64,000 nt of DNA, from assembly GCF_003050925.1 (NCBI RefSeq), contig NZ_QAOV01000019.1, positions 1 to 64,000 on the forward strand, read 5' to 3'. Source of the DNA: Pseudomonas sp. GV085 (GTDB lineage: Bacteria > Pseudomonadota > Gammaproteobacteria > Pseudomonadales > Pseudomonadaceae). The translations under genes were made by a program, and so were the position numbers. Below, piece by piece: positions 7,645 through 16,384 of this stretch (positions are counted from its first letter, which is position 1; the number at the start of each line of letters is the position of its first letter). Under the pieces are notes generated by a model. That model was not told the origin of the DNA and made no database searches. It saw only the letters and a list, made by a program, of their open reading frames with translations.

Positions 7645-8802
7645 TTATTGCCAGAATGCCGGAGCACTGGCGCAGGCTGCCTTGATCAGTTGAACCGCCT
7701 GGTCGATGTCCTGCTCGGTGGTGAAGCGCCCGAGGCTCAAGCGGATGGTGCGACTGGCCGAGCGGGCATCATGCCCCAGGGCCAGCAGTACATGAGATGG
7801 GGTATTGCTCGCGGAATTGCAGGCCGAGGTCGCGGAAAACGCGATCGAGGCCAGCAACGCTGCCGAGTTGAACTCACCTTCGCCGAAGGTCAGGCTCAGC
7901 GTATGGGGGATGCGCCGGGTCGGGCTGCCATTGAGCCGCACACCGGGAATGCTCAATAACTGGTCGAGCAAGCGTTCACGCAAACGCACGATGACTGCTT
8001 TCTCTTCATCGAAGGACGCTGCCGCCAGGGCGAAAGCCAAGCCCATGGCCACGATCTGATGGGTCGCCAGAGTGCCGGAACGCAAACCGCCCTCATGCCC
8101 GCCGCCATGGATCTGCGCCTGCAAACGCTGTTGTGCGCGCGGACCGACGTACAACGCACCAATGCCTTTGGGCCCGTAGAGCTTGTGCGCGGAAAACGAC
8201 ATCAGGTCCACCGGCCACTGCCCGAGATCGATCGCCACTTTGCCCGCGCCCTGTGCGGCGTCGACATGGAACAACGCCCCGCGATCACGCACGACCTGAC
8301 CGATGGCGGGAATGTCGTTGAGGGTGCCCAGTTCGTTGTTGACCAGCATCAGTGACACCAGGAAGGTGTCTTCGCGCATGGCTTGGCTGACCGCTTGCGC
8401 TGTGATCAGGCCCTCGGCGTCCGGCACCAGATAAGTCACCGCGACACCGGCATCCTGCAGTTGCTTCGCAGTATCGAGAATGGCTTTGTGTTCGATCTGG
8501 CTGGTGATGATATGGCCGCCGCCAATGCCGCGGGCCTGAGCCACGCCTTTGAGCGCGAGGTTGTTGGATTCGGTGGCGCCGGAGGTCCAGACAATCTGCT
8601 CGGGCGTCGCGCCGACCAGTTCGGCGACCTGGCGTCGCGCCTGCTCCACCGATTGCCGGGCCTGCTGGCCGAATGCGTGGGAGCTGGAGGCCGGGTTGCC
8701 GAAATTACCGGTAAAGCCCAGACACTCGACCATCACCTTGATGACCCGCTCATCCACCGGCGTGGTGGCGGCGTAATCGAAATACAACGGACGTTTATTC
8801 AT
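7645..8802 (-). CDS. Cysteine desulfurase family aminotransferase (NifS/IscS-like)
   Basis: A 385-aa PLP enzyme that takes sulfur from cysteine as a persulfide. Visible are the N-terminal YFDYAATTPVD, the TSGATESNNLALKG segment, HVDAAQGAGK, the PLP lysine in SFSAHKLYGPKG, and the sulfur-accepting Cys in TSACNSASNTPSHV. No iscR, iscU or suf genes are nearby, so it looks like an extra paralogue rather than the main Fe-S desulfurase. Which acceptor it serves is unknown. Confidence 0.85.
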   Translation of the reverse strand: MNKRPLYFDYAATTPVDERVIKVMVECLGFTGNFGNPASSSHAFGQQARQSVEQARRQVAELVGATPEQIVWTSGATESNNLALKGVAQARGIGGGHIITSQIEHKAILDTAKQLQDAGVAVTYLVPDAEGLITAQAVSQAMREDTFLVSLMLVNNELGTLNDIPAIGQVVRDRGALFHVDAAQGAGKVAIDLGQWPVDLMSFSAHKLYGPKGIGALYVGPRAQQRLQAQIHGGGHEGGLRSGTLATHQIVAMGLAFALAAASFDEEKAVIVRLRERLLDQLLSIPGVRLNGSPTRRIPHTLSLTFGEGEFNSAALLASIAFSATSACNSASNTPSHVLLALGHDARSASRTIRLSLGRFTTEQDIDQAVQLIKAACASAPAFWQ

Positions 8803-8858
8803 AAAAGACTCGCAGAGCGTGTTCCGGGATCAGGAAGCTCGTGACTGCAAACGGCAAA

Positions 8859-8879
8859 GCGCAGCCTTGTGAGCTGCGC
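8859..8879. terminator. Weak hairpin between lysE-type and desulfurase genes
   Basis: GCGCAGC (8859-8865) and GCTGCGC (8873-8879) form a 7-bp stem in a 205-base gap. No strong T-run follows on either strand, so termination is doubtful. Nothing else is recognisable in the gap. Confidence 0.3.
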
Positions 8880-9007
8880 GCTGTTTTCAGAACGTACCAA
8901 TACCTGATCGGATGCCGTTAAAGAAGAACTACTTCATTTAATAGTGCGTAGGAACGCTCCTGAAAAGTCAGCTTAACAGGCATCGGGCAACCGGTTGAAG
9001 CAATGCA

Positions 9008-9622
9008 TCAGCTAAAGCTTTCGAGCAACAGCGGGTACAGCGAACCCACGAGCAGCGCAGCCATGCCCCAATTGAACAGGCGCAGCCAGCGGCGATCCTT
9101 CAGAACGTTGCGCAACAGCGTGCCGCAAGCGGCCCAGACACCGACACTCGGCAGGTTGATGATGGCAAAAACCGCCGCAATCACGATCACATTGGTGAAG
9201 TAACCCTGCATCGGTGTGTAGGTGCTGATGGCACCAATGGCCATGATCCAGGCTTTGGGATTGACCCACTGGAACGCGGCGGCGCCCAGATAACTGATCG
9301 GTTTCGCCTCGCCCTGCTGGCTCTCCGAGATTGGCCCGGAATGGGCGATTTTCCACGCCAGATACAGCAAATACGCCGCCCCCACATAACGCAGTACGGT
9401 GTAGAGCAAAGGATAAGTCTGGAACACCGCGCCAAGGCCGAAACCAACCGCCACCACGAGTACAAAGAAGCCACAAGTGATGCCGAGCATGTGCGGAATC
9501 GTGCGGTTGAAGCCGAAGTTCACCCCGGATGCCAGCAACATGGTGTTGTTCGGGCCGGGTGTGATCGAGGTGACGAGGGCAAACAGGGCGAAGCCCAGCA
9601 GCAGGTCGAGAGAAAGCGTCAT
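9008..9622 (-). CDS. LysE/RhtB-family amino acid exporter
   Basis: A 204-aa membrane protein with about six hydrophobic segments and the family signature FALVTSITPGPNNTMLLASG at residues about 15-34, plus WVNPKAWIMAIGAI in the middle. The family exports lysine, arginine, threonine or homoserine lactones; the substrate cannot be read from sequence. Monocistronic in appearance. Confidence 0.88.
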   Translation of the reverse strand: MTLSLDLLLGFALFALVTSITPGPNNTMLLASGVNFGFNRTIPHMLGITCGFFVLVVAVGFGLGAVFQTYPLLYTVLRYVGAAYLLYLAWKIAHSGPISESQQGEAKPISYLGAAAFQWVNPKAWIMAIGAISTYTPMQGYFTNVIVIAAVFAIINLPSVGVWAACGTLLRNVLKDRRWLRLFNWGMAALLVGSLYPLLLESFS

Positions 9623-9723
9623 GGGTGGTAGTCCGTCAGGGTCGGTCAGGTGTTGACCCTATCGCACACCCAGGGCGAAACCCATGGACAGTTACGCGAA
9701 ACTTGGAGCAGTACAGTTTCGCC

Positions 9724-9993
9724 TCAGCTTGGACGACCGTGAAGCTGTACAGATCGCCCGGCGTTCATTTCACCCTGGTTGTCGAAGTTGAACGACTTTT
9801 GCGGCTGGCCGAGCAGCTCGGCTTTTTTCGCGTGGTATTCGTCGAAGGACAGACCGCGGCGGTTCAGCGCCTCCAGTGCCAGTTCCTGGCTTTCTTCAGC
9901 GGTGTAAGGCCGAAGCTCAGGGGAAACATGGCTGGCACATCCGGCGAGTACGGAGACGGCGAGTATCAGCATCGTTGCGATCATCGGTTTCAT
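9724..9993 (-). CDS. Small lipoprotein with SHOCT-like C-terminus
   Basis: An 89-aa product starting MKPMIATMLILAVSVLAGC (lipobox Cys19). After the signal it has EELALEALN-like helix and LSFDEYHAKKAELLG, a pattern like the short C-terminal SHOCT motif, then a polar tail. The start 39 bases inside the longest frame is chosen because it puts the signal peptide at the N-terminus. Function unknown; the SHOCT resemblance is by eye only. Confidence 0.65.
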   Translation of the reverse strand: MKPMIATMLILAVSVLAGCASHVSPELRPYTAEESQELALEALNRRGLSFDEYHAKKAELLGQPQKSFNFDNQGEMNAGRSVQLHGRPS

Positions 9994-10284
9994 TTCTGGC
10001 GTCCTGGCGACTGGGTTCGAGGCAATGAACACAGGCTACCCGCGCCTCCCGGGCAGCAGAAATCAACGCTTTCAATAGTGGCTATCAAGAAATGGCGATC
10101 ATTGTCGATGTGCCGGGGGAACGCGGGCCGGAGACGCACCGGTGGGAGCCGGCTTGATGGCAGTTGAATGGCATTGCTGCTCGTCGGACACTCGCTGAGT
10201 ACGAAACAGGCTGGCCTATATTTATTCGGTCGTATAACGGCAGAGGTACTTTCTATTCACACATCCGGAACAGGGAGATCCATC

Positions 10285-10743
10285 ATGAGCGTCAAACCCA
10301 TTCCAGAGGGGTATCACAGCATCACCCCCTACCTGGGCATCAACAAAGCCGCCGAAGCCATCGCCTTCTACAAAAAAGCCTTCGGCGCCATTGAAGTCAT
10401 GCGCCTGAACATGCCCGATGGCGGTGTCGGCCACGCCGAACTGCGCATCGGCGATTGCCCGATCATGCTGGGCACACCGTGCGATCAAGGGCCGCTGAGC
10501 AACCCGGACAATTCCCCGTCCGTGGGTCTGCATTTGTACGTGCAGGATGTCGACAAGTCCTGCAAACAGGCGATCGATGCCGGCGCAACCGTTGTATCTG
10601 AGGTCAAGGATCAGTTTTACGGCGACCGTTCAGGGACCTTGAAGGATCCCTACGGGCACCTGTGGTTCCTGGCCACGCGCAAGGAAGACCTGACCCAGGC
10701 GCAGATCGAGCAACGGGCGAAGGAGATGTTTGCCCAGAGTTGA
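10285..10743 (+). CDS. VOC/glyoxalase-fold protein, PhnB-like
   Basis: A 152-aa protein starting MSVKPIPEGYHSITPYLG, with GINKAAEAIAFYKKAFGA, then HAELRIGDCPIMLG and KDPYGHLWFLATRKED, the pattern of PhnB-type VOC proteins (paired beta-alpha-beta-beta-beta units that often bind a metal). The start is preceded by CAGGGAG; the frame remains open upstream without a ribosome site. Enzymatic role unknown. Confidence 0.82.
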   Translation: MSVKPIPEGYHSITPYLGINKAAEAIAFYKKAFGAIEVMRLNMPDGGVGHAELRIGDCPIMLGTPCDQGPLSNPDNSPSVGLHLYVQDVDKSCKQAIDAGATVVSEVKDQFYGDRSGTLKDPYGHLWFLATRKEDLTQAQIEQRAKEMFAQS

Positions 10744-10755
10744 AATCCCTGGTGT

Positions 10756-10793
10756 TGGAGCGGGCCTCTTCGCGAGCAGGCTCGCTCCCACAG
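10756..10793. repeat. Single REP element
   Basis: Contains the palindromic core GCGAG-CAGG-CTCGC (10772-10785) and the conserved CTCCCACAG tail. It lies just after the VOC gene and may stabilise its mRNA 3' end. Confidence 0.75.
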
Positions 10794-10871
10794 GCCCCGC
10801 CTTCAACAGCACCGTCGACTGGCTAATCACTTGCGCAAGCATGCCCGCCCCTGACCTGCCGGCAATGCGAA

Positions 10872-10923
10872 ACATTTTCTTTCATTTCCCCTTTCGGGAT
10901 TTCCCCTGCTCATCCGTCCTACC
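10872..10923 (+). promoter_or_regulatory. Possible ECF-type promoter of the fpv operon
   Basis: The gap before fpvG (10744-11030) has no PvdS box of the type seen elsewhere in this window. It does hold AACATTTTCTTTCATTTCCC, then GGGATTTCCCC and CATCCGTCCTACC (10911-10923), which resembles FecI-type iron-starvation promoters ending in CGTC. This is a resemblance, not a match to a fixed consensus. Confidence 0.3.
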
Positions 10924-11030
10924 TAGATGCAGTCCTGTCGCGCAGGCAAAAGCCACGACCGGACCTTCAGGGCGCTCATCCCTGCGAAGCCCGCAGCCGA
11001 GCGGCCTCTCATCGAGCCAAGACCTTCAAC

Positions 11031-12233
11031 ATGTCAAAGAAGTCCCGTTCAAAAATCTGGTTCCTGATCCATAGCTGGCTGGCATTGCCGATCTGGTTTT
11101 TCGTGCTGATCGTCTGTGTGACCGGGACCCTGGCCGTCATCAGCCAGGAAATCGTCTGGCTGGCCAATCCGCCAATGCGCGCCAGCCAGCCCTCGGACGA
11201 TGCTCCGCTGCTCAGCTATCAGCAGGTCATCGAGGCCATCAACAGGGCCGAACCGCAGACCGTGGTGCAGAGCATCAGTCGCCCCGACGAATCGCACTTC
11301 GCCCTGGATGTCGAAGTCAGCTACCCCGACGGGCGCTCGGTGGTGATTTATGTCAATCCGTACAGCGGCGTGATCCAGGGTGTCGCGCCGCCATTCAACT
11401 TCCGCGCCTTCACCCGCGCCCTGCACGCTTGGTGGCTGGTGCCTTTTACCAATGGCTATAGCTGGGGCTGGTACCTGGTGTCGTTTCTCGGCTTGCCATT
11501 GCTGGCGTCGCTGATCACCGGGCTAGTGGTCTACAAACGTTTCTGGAAAGGTTTTTTCCGCCCGACCCTGCGCATTCGCCACGGCGCGCGGATTTTCTGG
11601 GGCGACTTTCACCGCTTGAGCGGTATCTGGTCGATCTGGTTCATCGCGGTGATTTCCATCACCGGCACCTGGTTTCTGATCCAGGCATTGCTGTCCGATA
11701 ACCAGATTTCAATTTCCACGGAAAAGATCATTCCGGCGATGGCCCGCGAAGCGGTACCGCTGTCGCCCGATGGCTCGCCCCCGCCACGTATCGACCTGGA
11801 CCGCGCGGTTGAAATCGCCACGCAGAAAATCTCCGGGCTGGAGGCCAGTTTCGTCAGCCTGCCGGGCAATGCCTATAGCCATCTGGATGTCGGGGGACGC
11901 GGTTGGTATCCGTTGATGTTCCAGACCGCGACCCTCAACCCGTACAACGGCGAAGTCGCCGCCTCGCGCCTGATTTCCGACCGTTCGGCCCTGGAGTTCA
12001 TCACCGAGTCCATGCGCCCGCTGCACACCGGCGATTTCGGCGGACTGTGGATCAAGCTGATCTGGGCGTTCTTCGGTCTGCTGCTGAGCATGATGGTGCT
12101 CAGCGGTCTGCTGATCTGGACCAAGCGCACGGCACTGGCCACGGCCAGTGCCTTCAAGCGCAGCAACAAGAAACCGCGTGGCACCACGGTGCAACCGGCC
12201 ACGAGCAACGAAGTGTCGGAGGTCAATCTGTGA
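11031..12233 (+). CDS. fpvG: PepSY-domain inner-membrane reductase, FpvG-like
   Basis: A 400-aa PepSY-TM protein with an N-terminal membrane helix (IWFLIHSWLALPIWFFVLIV), a PepSY region, then three more helices near residues 135-160, 195-220 and 350-375. Histidines in the helices (LIHSW, ALHAWW, DFHRLSG, PLHTGDFGG) suit heme or electron transfer. In P. aeruginosa FpvG reduces ferripyoverdine iron in the periplasm. It is first in an eight-gene operon with the same order as fpvGHJKCDEF, and GTGA overlap joins it to fpvH. Identity rests on gene order plus domain type. Confidence 0.85.
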   Translation: MSKKSRSKIWFLIHSWLALPIWFFVLIVCVTGTLAVISQEIVWLANPPMRASQPSDDAPLLSYQQVIEAINRAEPQTVVQSISRPDESHFALDVEVSYPDGRSVVIYVNPYSGVIQGVAPPFNFRAFTRALHAWWLVPFTNGYSWGWYLVSFLGLPLLASLITGLVVYKRFWKGFFRPTLRIRHGARIFWGDFHRLSGIWSIWFIAVISITGTWFLIQALLSDNQISISTEKIIPAMAREAVPLSPDGSPPPRIDLDRAVEIATQKISGLEASFVSLPGNAYSHLDVGGRGWYPLMFQTATLNPYNGEVAASRLISDRSALEFITESMRPLHTGDFGGLWIKLIWAFFGLLLSMMVLSGLLIWTKRTALATASAFKRSNKKPRGTTVQPATSNEVSEVNL

Positions 12234-12772
12234 GTAAAGACACTGCGGTCTCACAACCTTCGCGCCTTAGCCTGTTCTGGCATAAATGGCGCTATCACCT
12301 GAACGTCCTGTTGCTGCTGATTCCTCTCGGCTTCATGCCCAGGTATTTCGCCGACGAGTCGCTGATGCGTGGCGACAGTGGCTTGGGCGAACGGGAAGTC
12401 GGCGAAGTCCAGGTCGGTCCCTGGAGCCTGCGCCTGGCGGAGTTGCGTAACGCCGCACCCATGCTCGATGGCCCGGCCGGTTACATGAAGGGCTTCAACG
12501 CCGCGCTGTGCGAAGCCTGTATCGGCCAGGTCAAGGCCACTTACCTGCGCATCGGCAAGCCCCGCAGCCTGCGCGCCGCCGGGGTGATTTTCTTTGGCAC
12601 CCCGTACCGCATGGGCGCTTCGCTGCCCGTCCCGGAAAAGACCACGGCCGACGCCGAACTGTGGATCACCATGGAAGGTTGGGATGGCGCCATGCATCAG
12701 GCATCCATTCCTTTGAGCCAGGCCTCCCCCGCCACCATCGCCTGGTTGAACAAACAAGGAGGCAAACCATGA
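12230..12772 (+). CDS. fpvH: FpvH-like protein of the ferripyoverdine operon
   Basis: A 180-aa protein with one membrane helix near residues 20-37 (YHLNVLLLLIPLGFMP) and a periplasmic part with a CEAC motif (ALCEACIGQV). It starts with GTG overlapping the fpvG stop and ends in an ATGA overlap with the next gene, so translation is coupled. In P. aeruginosa FpvH aids the FpvG reduction step. No general domain is recognised; assignment is by position. Confidence 0.75.
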   Translation: MSKDTAVSQPSRLSLFWHKWRYHLNVLLLLIPLGFMPRYFADESLMRGDSGLGEREVGEVQVGPWSLRLAELRNAAPMLDGPAGYMKGFNAALCEACIGQVKATYLRIGKPRSLRAAGVIFFGTPYRMGASLPVPEKTTADAELWITMEGWDGAMHQASIPLSQASPATIAWLNKQGGKP

Positions 12773-13098
12773 TCAACCCTCTTCGCTCACTCAACGCCCT
12801 GTTGTTGGTGCTCTGCGCCGGCTTCAGCGCCAGCGCCCTGGCCCACAACCCGATGTGCGAATGCAAGGCCATCGACACGGAGCAGATCAAGTGCACCGGC
12901 GGTTTTTCCGACGGCAGTGGCGCGCCGGGCGTGACTCTCGATGTGATCGGCTACGACGAAACCATTCTGCTGCCGGGCAAGCTCGGGCCTGATTCGACCC
13001 TGACCTTCAAGAAACCCGGCGCCGAGTTCTATGTGCTGTTCGATGCCGGCCCCGGTCACGTCGTGGAAATCGACCAAGCGGACATCGAGGCACCATGA
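12769..13098 (+). CDS. fpvJ: FpvJ-like periplasmic protein
   Basis: A 109-aa protein with a cleavable signal peptide (SLNALLLVLCAGFSASALA) and a mature part starting HNPMCECKAI, with CxC and a third Cys in IKCTGGFSDG. The remainder is beta-rich. The His- and Cys-rich start could bind metal. ATGA overlaps link it to fpvH and fpvK. Assigned as FpvJ by its place in the operon. Confidence 0.72.
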   Translation: MINPLRSLNALLLVLCAGFSASALAHNPMCECKAIDTEQIKCTGGFSDGSGAPGVTLDVIGYDETILLPGKLGPDSTLTFKKPGAEFYVLFDAGPGHVVEIDQADIEAP

Positions 13099-13667
13099 GC
13101 ACTCCAACGACCCAAGTCGTGCGCCCGGCGGGTGCCGGGCACGAAACCCTCTACGTTCTGCTGCTGTGCCTGATGATCCTGGCGGTGGCCGGCTCGGTGG
13201 TGCTCTGGCGCGGTGAATCCCCTGAGGTGAGCAGCGTCGGTAGCCATCAACTGGATGCGCGGCGTGACCTCAGTGCCTCCGAGCAAGGTATCTACGCCGA
13301 TTTGCGGGTGACGCTGGACGAAATTCATTTGCTGCGCCAGGAACAGCAAACGCTGCCGACGCCCGAGGTGCTCGCCGAGGAAGGTCTTGCGCCGTTTGCC
13401 CGGGACGCCAGCGCCGTCAGCCGTGGCGGTCATGCCTGGCAGTTGCTCGAGGCCAAGGCCTATTTCGGCCAGAGCCAGACCCCAACGGTCGCCGGTTCAT
13501 TCCTGATGCGCTTGACCGCAACCGATGACGCCCCGGACATCTGGCTCAACCGCGCCGGCACGCTCACGGCACCGACCGACCTTAGCGACGCCGCGCTCGA
13601 AAGCGCTGGCTGGCAACAGATCGTCGCGCAATTCGATGCCGGCGTGACCCGCCAGCACCGGCACTGA
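13095..13667 (+). CDS. fpvK: FpvK-like membrane-anchored protein
   Basis: A 190-aa protein with a single N-terminal anchor (LYVLLLCLMILAVAGSVVLW, about residues 18-37) and a periplasmic domain with a helical start (LRVTLDEIHLLRQEQQTLP). It overlaps fpvJ by four bases. No catalytic motif is visible. The assignment follows the operon order; it could equally be called a conserved membrane-associated accessory protein. Confidence 0.72.
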   Translation: MSTPTTQVVRPAGAGHETLYVLLLCLMILAVAGSVVLWRGESPEVSSVGSHQLDARRDLSASEQGIYADLRVTLDEIHLLRQEQQTLPTPEVLAEEGLAPFARDASAVSRGGHAWQLLEAKAYFGQSQTPTVAGSFLMRLTATDDAPDIWLNRAGTLTAPTDLSDAALESAGWQQIVAQFDAGVTRQHRH

Positions 13668-13701
13668 ACCCTCGCCTTCACCCGAGAGAAGCCCGCTTCC
13701 C

Positions 13702-14628
13702 ATGCCCATTTCATCTCAACGTTCTCACTTGCGCCGGCTGCTGATCGGTCTGCTGGCCTGCCTGCTGCCATCACTGGCCAACGCCGAAGAGGCCAAGCGC
13801 CTGCGCATCGGCATCACCCTGCATCCTTACTACAGCTACGTGGCGAACATCGTCGGCGACAAGGCCGAGGTGGTGCCGCTGATTCCGGCCGGTTTCAACC
13901 CGCATGCCTACGAGCCCCGCGCCGAAGACATCAAGCGCATCGGCGGGCTGGACGTGATCGTGCTCAACGGCGTCGGCCATGACGACTTCGCCGACCGCAT
14001 GATCGCCGCCAGCGAAACCCCGAATGTGCCGGTGATCGAGGCCAACGAAAACGTGCCGCTGCTGGCCGCCACCGGCGTCGCCGCCCGCGGTGCCGGCAAA
14101 GTGGTGAACCCGCACACCTTCCTGTCGATCAGCGCCTCCATCGCCCAGGTCAACAACATCGCCCGGGAGCTGGGCAAGCGCGACCCAGCCAACGCCAGGA
14201 CCTACACCGAGAACGCCCGCGCCTACGGCAAGCGCCTGCGCAAGATGCGCGCTGACGCCCTGGCCAAACTGACCCAGGCACCGAACGCCGAACTGCGGGT
14301 GGCCACGGTGCACGCTGCCTACGACTATCTGCTGCGTGAATTCGGCCTGGCAGTGACAGCCGTGGTCGAACCGGCCCATGGCATCGAACCGAGCCCGAGC
14401 CAATTGAAAAAAACCATCGATCAACTGCGCGAGCTGGACGTGAAGGTGATCTTCTCGGAGATGGATTTTCCTTCCACTTACGTCGAGACCATTCAGCGCG
14501 AGTCCGGGGTGAAGCTGTATCCGCTGTCGCACATCTCCTACGGGGAATACACCGCCGACAAGTACGAAAAGGAAATGACCGGCAACCTCGACACCGTGGT
14601 GCGGGCGATTCAGGAGTCGGGGGCATGA
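13702..14628 (+). CDS. fpvC: Metal-type periplasmic binding protein, FpvC-like
   Basis: A 308-aa cluster A-I binding protein of the TroA/ZnuA type. The signal peptide is residues 1-28 (LLIGLLACLLPSLANAEE). Candidate metal ligands are the His of FNPHAYEP, the His of VNPHTFLS, the His of ATVHAAYDYLL and the acidic pair in SEMDFPS. It lacks the long His-rich loop typical of zinc-specific ZnuA. In P. aeruginosa FpvC works with FpvF in periplasmic iron recovery from pyoverdine. It overlaps fpvD by four bases. Confidence 0.82.
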   Translation: MPISSQRSHLRRLLIGLLACLLPSLANAEEAKRLRIGITLHPYYSYVANIVGDKAEVVPLIPAGFNPHAYEPRAEDIKRIGGLDVIVLNGVGHDDFADRMIAASETPNVPVIEANENVPLLAATGVAARGAGKVVNPHTFLSISASIAQVNNIARELGKRDPANARTYTENARAYGKRLRKMRADALAKLTQAPNAELRVATVHAAYDYLLREFGLAVTAVVEPAHGIEPSPSQLKKTIDQLRELDVKVIFSEMDFPSTYVETIQRESGVKLYPLSHISYGEYTADKYEKEMTGNLDTVVRAIQESGA

Positions 14629-15485
14629 CATCGAAAGAAACCATCCTGGCCGATACAGAATCCCCTGTGGGAGCGACGGTGCGACGATTCGACCTGCTCG
14701 CGAAGGCGGTGGGTCAGTCAGCATCATCGCCAGATGACAGTCCGCTATCGCGAGCAAGCTCGCTCCCACAGGTTCTCGGGCCGACGCTGGATTTTGCCGA
14801 CGTCAGCCTGATCCTCGGACGCACGACGATCCTCGACAAGGTGACCTTCCAGGTCCGCCCCGGCAGCGTGCACGCACTGGTCGGCCCCAACGGCGGCGGC
14901 AAGAGTTCGCTGATCAAGACCCTGCTCGGGCAAATGCCCCATCAGGGCCGCTTGAGCCTGCAATGGCCGGGTGAACCCGGCACCATCAGCTATGTGCCGC
15001 AGGCGCTGGAGTTCGACCGGGGCTTGCCGATGACGGTCGACGATTTCATGGCCGCCATGTGCCAGCGTCGCCCGGCCTTCCTCGGTTTGAGCAAAAACTA
15101 CGCGACGGCGATTGGCGAGGCCCTTGAACGGGTTGGCATGCAGGACAAACGCAAACGCCGCATGGGCGCGCTGTCCGGCGGCGAACGGCAACGGGTGTTG
15201 CTGGCCCAGGGGCTGATTCCACCCCCGCAATTGCTGGTGCTCGATGAGCCGATGTCGGCCCTCGATGAGGCCGGCATCCGGGTGTTCGAACGCCTGCTCG
15301 GTGACTGGCGAGCGGCGGGGATTACCGTGCTGTGGATCGAGCACGACCTGGAAGCGGTCGGGCGCCTGGCCGATCAAGTCACCGGGCTCAATCGCCGGGT
15401 ACTGTTCGACGCCACGCCGCAACAGGCGCTGACGCCGGAGCGTCTGTTGACGCTGTTCTCGACTCACCCACGGAGTCTTGCCTGA
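14625..15485 (+). CDS. fpvD: ABC transporter ATPase, FpvD-like, with a REPIN-encoded N-terminus
   Basis: A 286-aa ATPase of the metal-ABC (ZnuC-like) group. Walker A is GPNGGGKSS (about residues 87-95), the Q-loop is in YVPQALEF, the signature is LSGGERQR, Walker B is LLVLDEPMSALDE, and the H-loop is in WIEHDLEA. The ATPase fold begins only at about residue 51 (LGPTLDFADV). Residues about 14-50 are encoded by a complete REPIN (14664-14772). No ATG, GTG or TTG lies in frame between the repeat and the fold, so either the repeat is translated or the gene starts in a nonstandard way. It overlaps fpvC by ATGA and fpvE by one base. Confidence 0.85.
   Translation: MTSKETILADTESPVGATVRRFDLLAKAVGQSASSPDDSPLSRASSLPQVLGPTLDFADVSLILGRTTILDKVTFQVRPGSVHALVGPNGGGKSSLIKTLLGQMPHQGRLSLQWPGEPGTISYVPQALEFDRGLPMTVDDFMAAMCQRRPAFLGLSKNYATAIGEALERVGMQDKRKRRMGALSGGERQRVLLAQGLIPPPQLLVLDEPMSALDEAGIRVFERLLGDWRAAGITVLWIEHDLEAVGRLADQVTGLNRRVLFDATPQQALTPERLLTLFSTHPRSLA
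14664..14772. repeat. REPIN inside the fpvD reading frame
   Basis: Terminal 13-base inverted arms CCTGTGGGAGCGA (14664-14676) and TCGCTCCCACAGG (14760-14772) flank two REP-like cores (CCTGCTCGCGAAGG and GCGAGCAAGCTCGC). The whole 109-base unit stays open in the fpvD frame. Confidence 0.85.
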
Positions 15486-16384
15486 TGAGTTACGAAGCCT
15501 TTCGCCTGATGGTCCAGAGCTGGGCGTCGTCGGGTTATCTGCCCGAGGCGCTGGCCTATGGGTTCGTGGTCAACGCCTTGATCGCCGGTCTGCTGATCGG
15601 CCCGGTGCTAGGGGGCCTGGGCACGCTGGTGGTGGTCAAGCGTTTCGCGTTTTTCTCCGAAGCCGTCGGCCATGCCGCACTGACCGGCGTGGCCATCGGC
15701 ATCCTGCTCGGTGAACCCTACACCGGGCCTTACGGCAGCCTGTTCGGCTACTGCCTGCTGTTCGGGATCCTGCTTAACTACCTGCGCAACCGCACCGGCC
15801 TGGCGCCGGACACCTTGATCGGTGTGTTTCTCTCGGTGTCGCTCGCCCTGGGCGCGAGCCTGCTGTTGATTCTGGCGGGCAAGATCAACGTGCACATTCT
15901 GGAAAACGTACTGTTCGGCTCGGTGCTGACGGTCAACGGCAACGACCTGCTGGTGCTGGCCATCGTCGGTTCATGGGTGATGGCCCTGGCCTTGCCCCTG
16001 TACAACCGCATCATGCTCGCCAGTTTCAATCCGCAACTGGCGGCGGTACGCGGGGTGGCGGTGAAGACCCTGGATTATCTGTTCGTGATTCTGGTGACGC
16101 TGATCACCGTCGCCGCCGTGAAGGTCATCGGCGCGATTCTGGTCGGTGCCCTGCTGGTGATTCCGGCCGCGGCGGCACGCTTGCTCAGCCAGTCGCTGAA
16201 AGGCTTTTTCTGGTGTTCGGTGCTGATCGCCACCGTCAGCACGCTGTGCGGGATTCTCGCGCCGATTGTCTTCGACCTGCCGATTCCGTCCGGTGCCGCG
16301 ATCATTCTGGTGGCCGGTATCGCCTTCGCCCTGGCCGCCCTCGCGCGCGGCGTTGTCCCCAGCCTGAAAGGGAACCTTGGATAA
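15485..16384 (+). CDS. fpvE: ABC transporter permease, FpvE-like
   Basis: A 299-aa permease of the ABC-3 (ZnuB/MntB) family with about eight or nine membrane helices and conserved stretches FFSEAVGHAALTGVAIG and AVKVIGAILVGALLVIPAAAA. The ATG at 15485 overlaps the fpvD stop by one base (TGATG). It would carry the iron or metal brought by FpvC/FpvF over the inner membrane with FpvD. It ends directly against the fpvF start with no gap. Confidence 0.85.
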   Translation: MSYEAFRLMVQSWASSGYLPEALAYGFVVNALIAGLLIGPVLGGLGTLVVVKRFAFFSEAVGHAALTGVAIGILLGEPYTGPYGSLFGYCLLFGILLNYLRNRTGLAPDTLIGVFLSVSLALGASLLLILAGKINVHILENVLFGSVLTVNGNDLLVLAIVGSWVMALALPLYNRIMLASFNPQLAAVRGVAVKTLDYLFVILVTLITVAAVKVIGAILVGALLVIPAAAARLLSQSLKGFFWCSVLIATVSTLCGILAPIVFDLPIPSGAAIILVAGIAFALAALARGVVPSLKGNLG

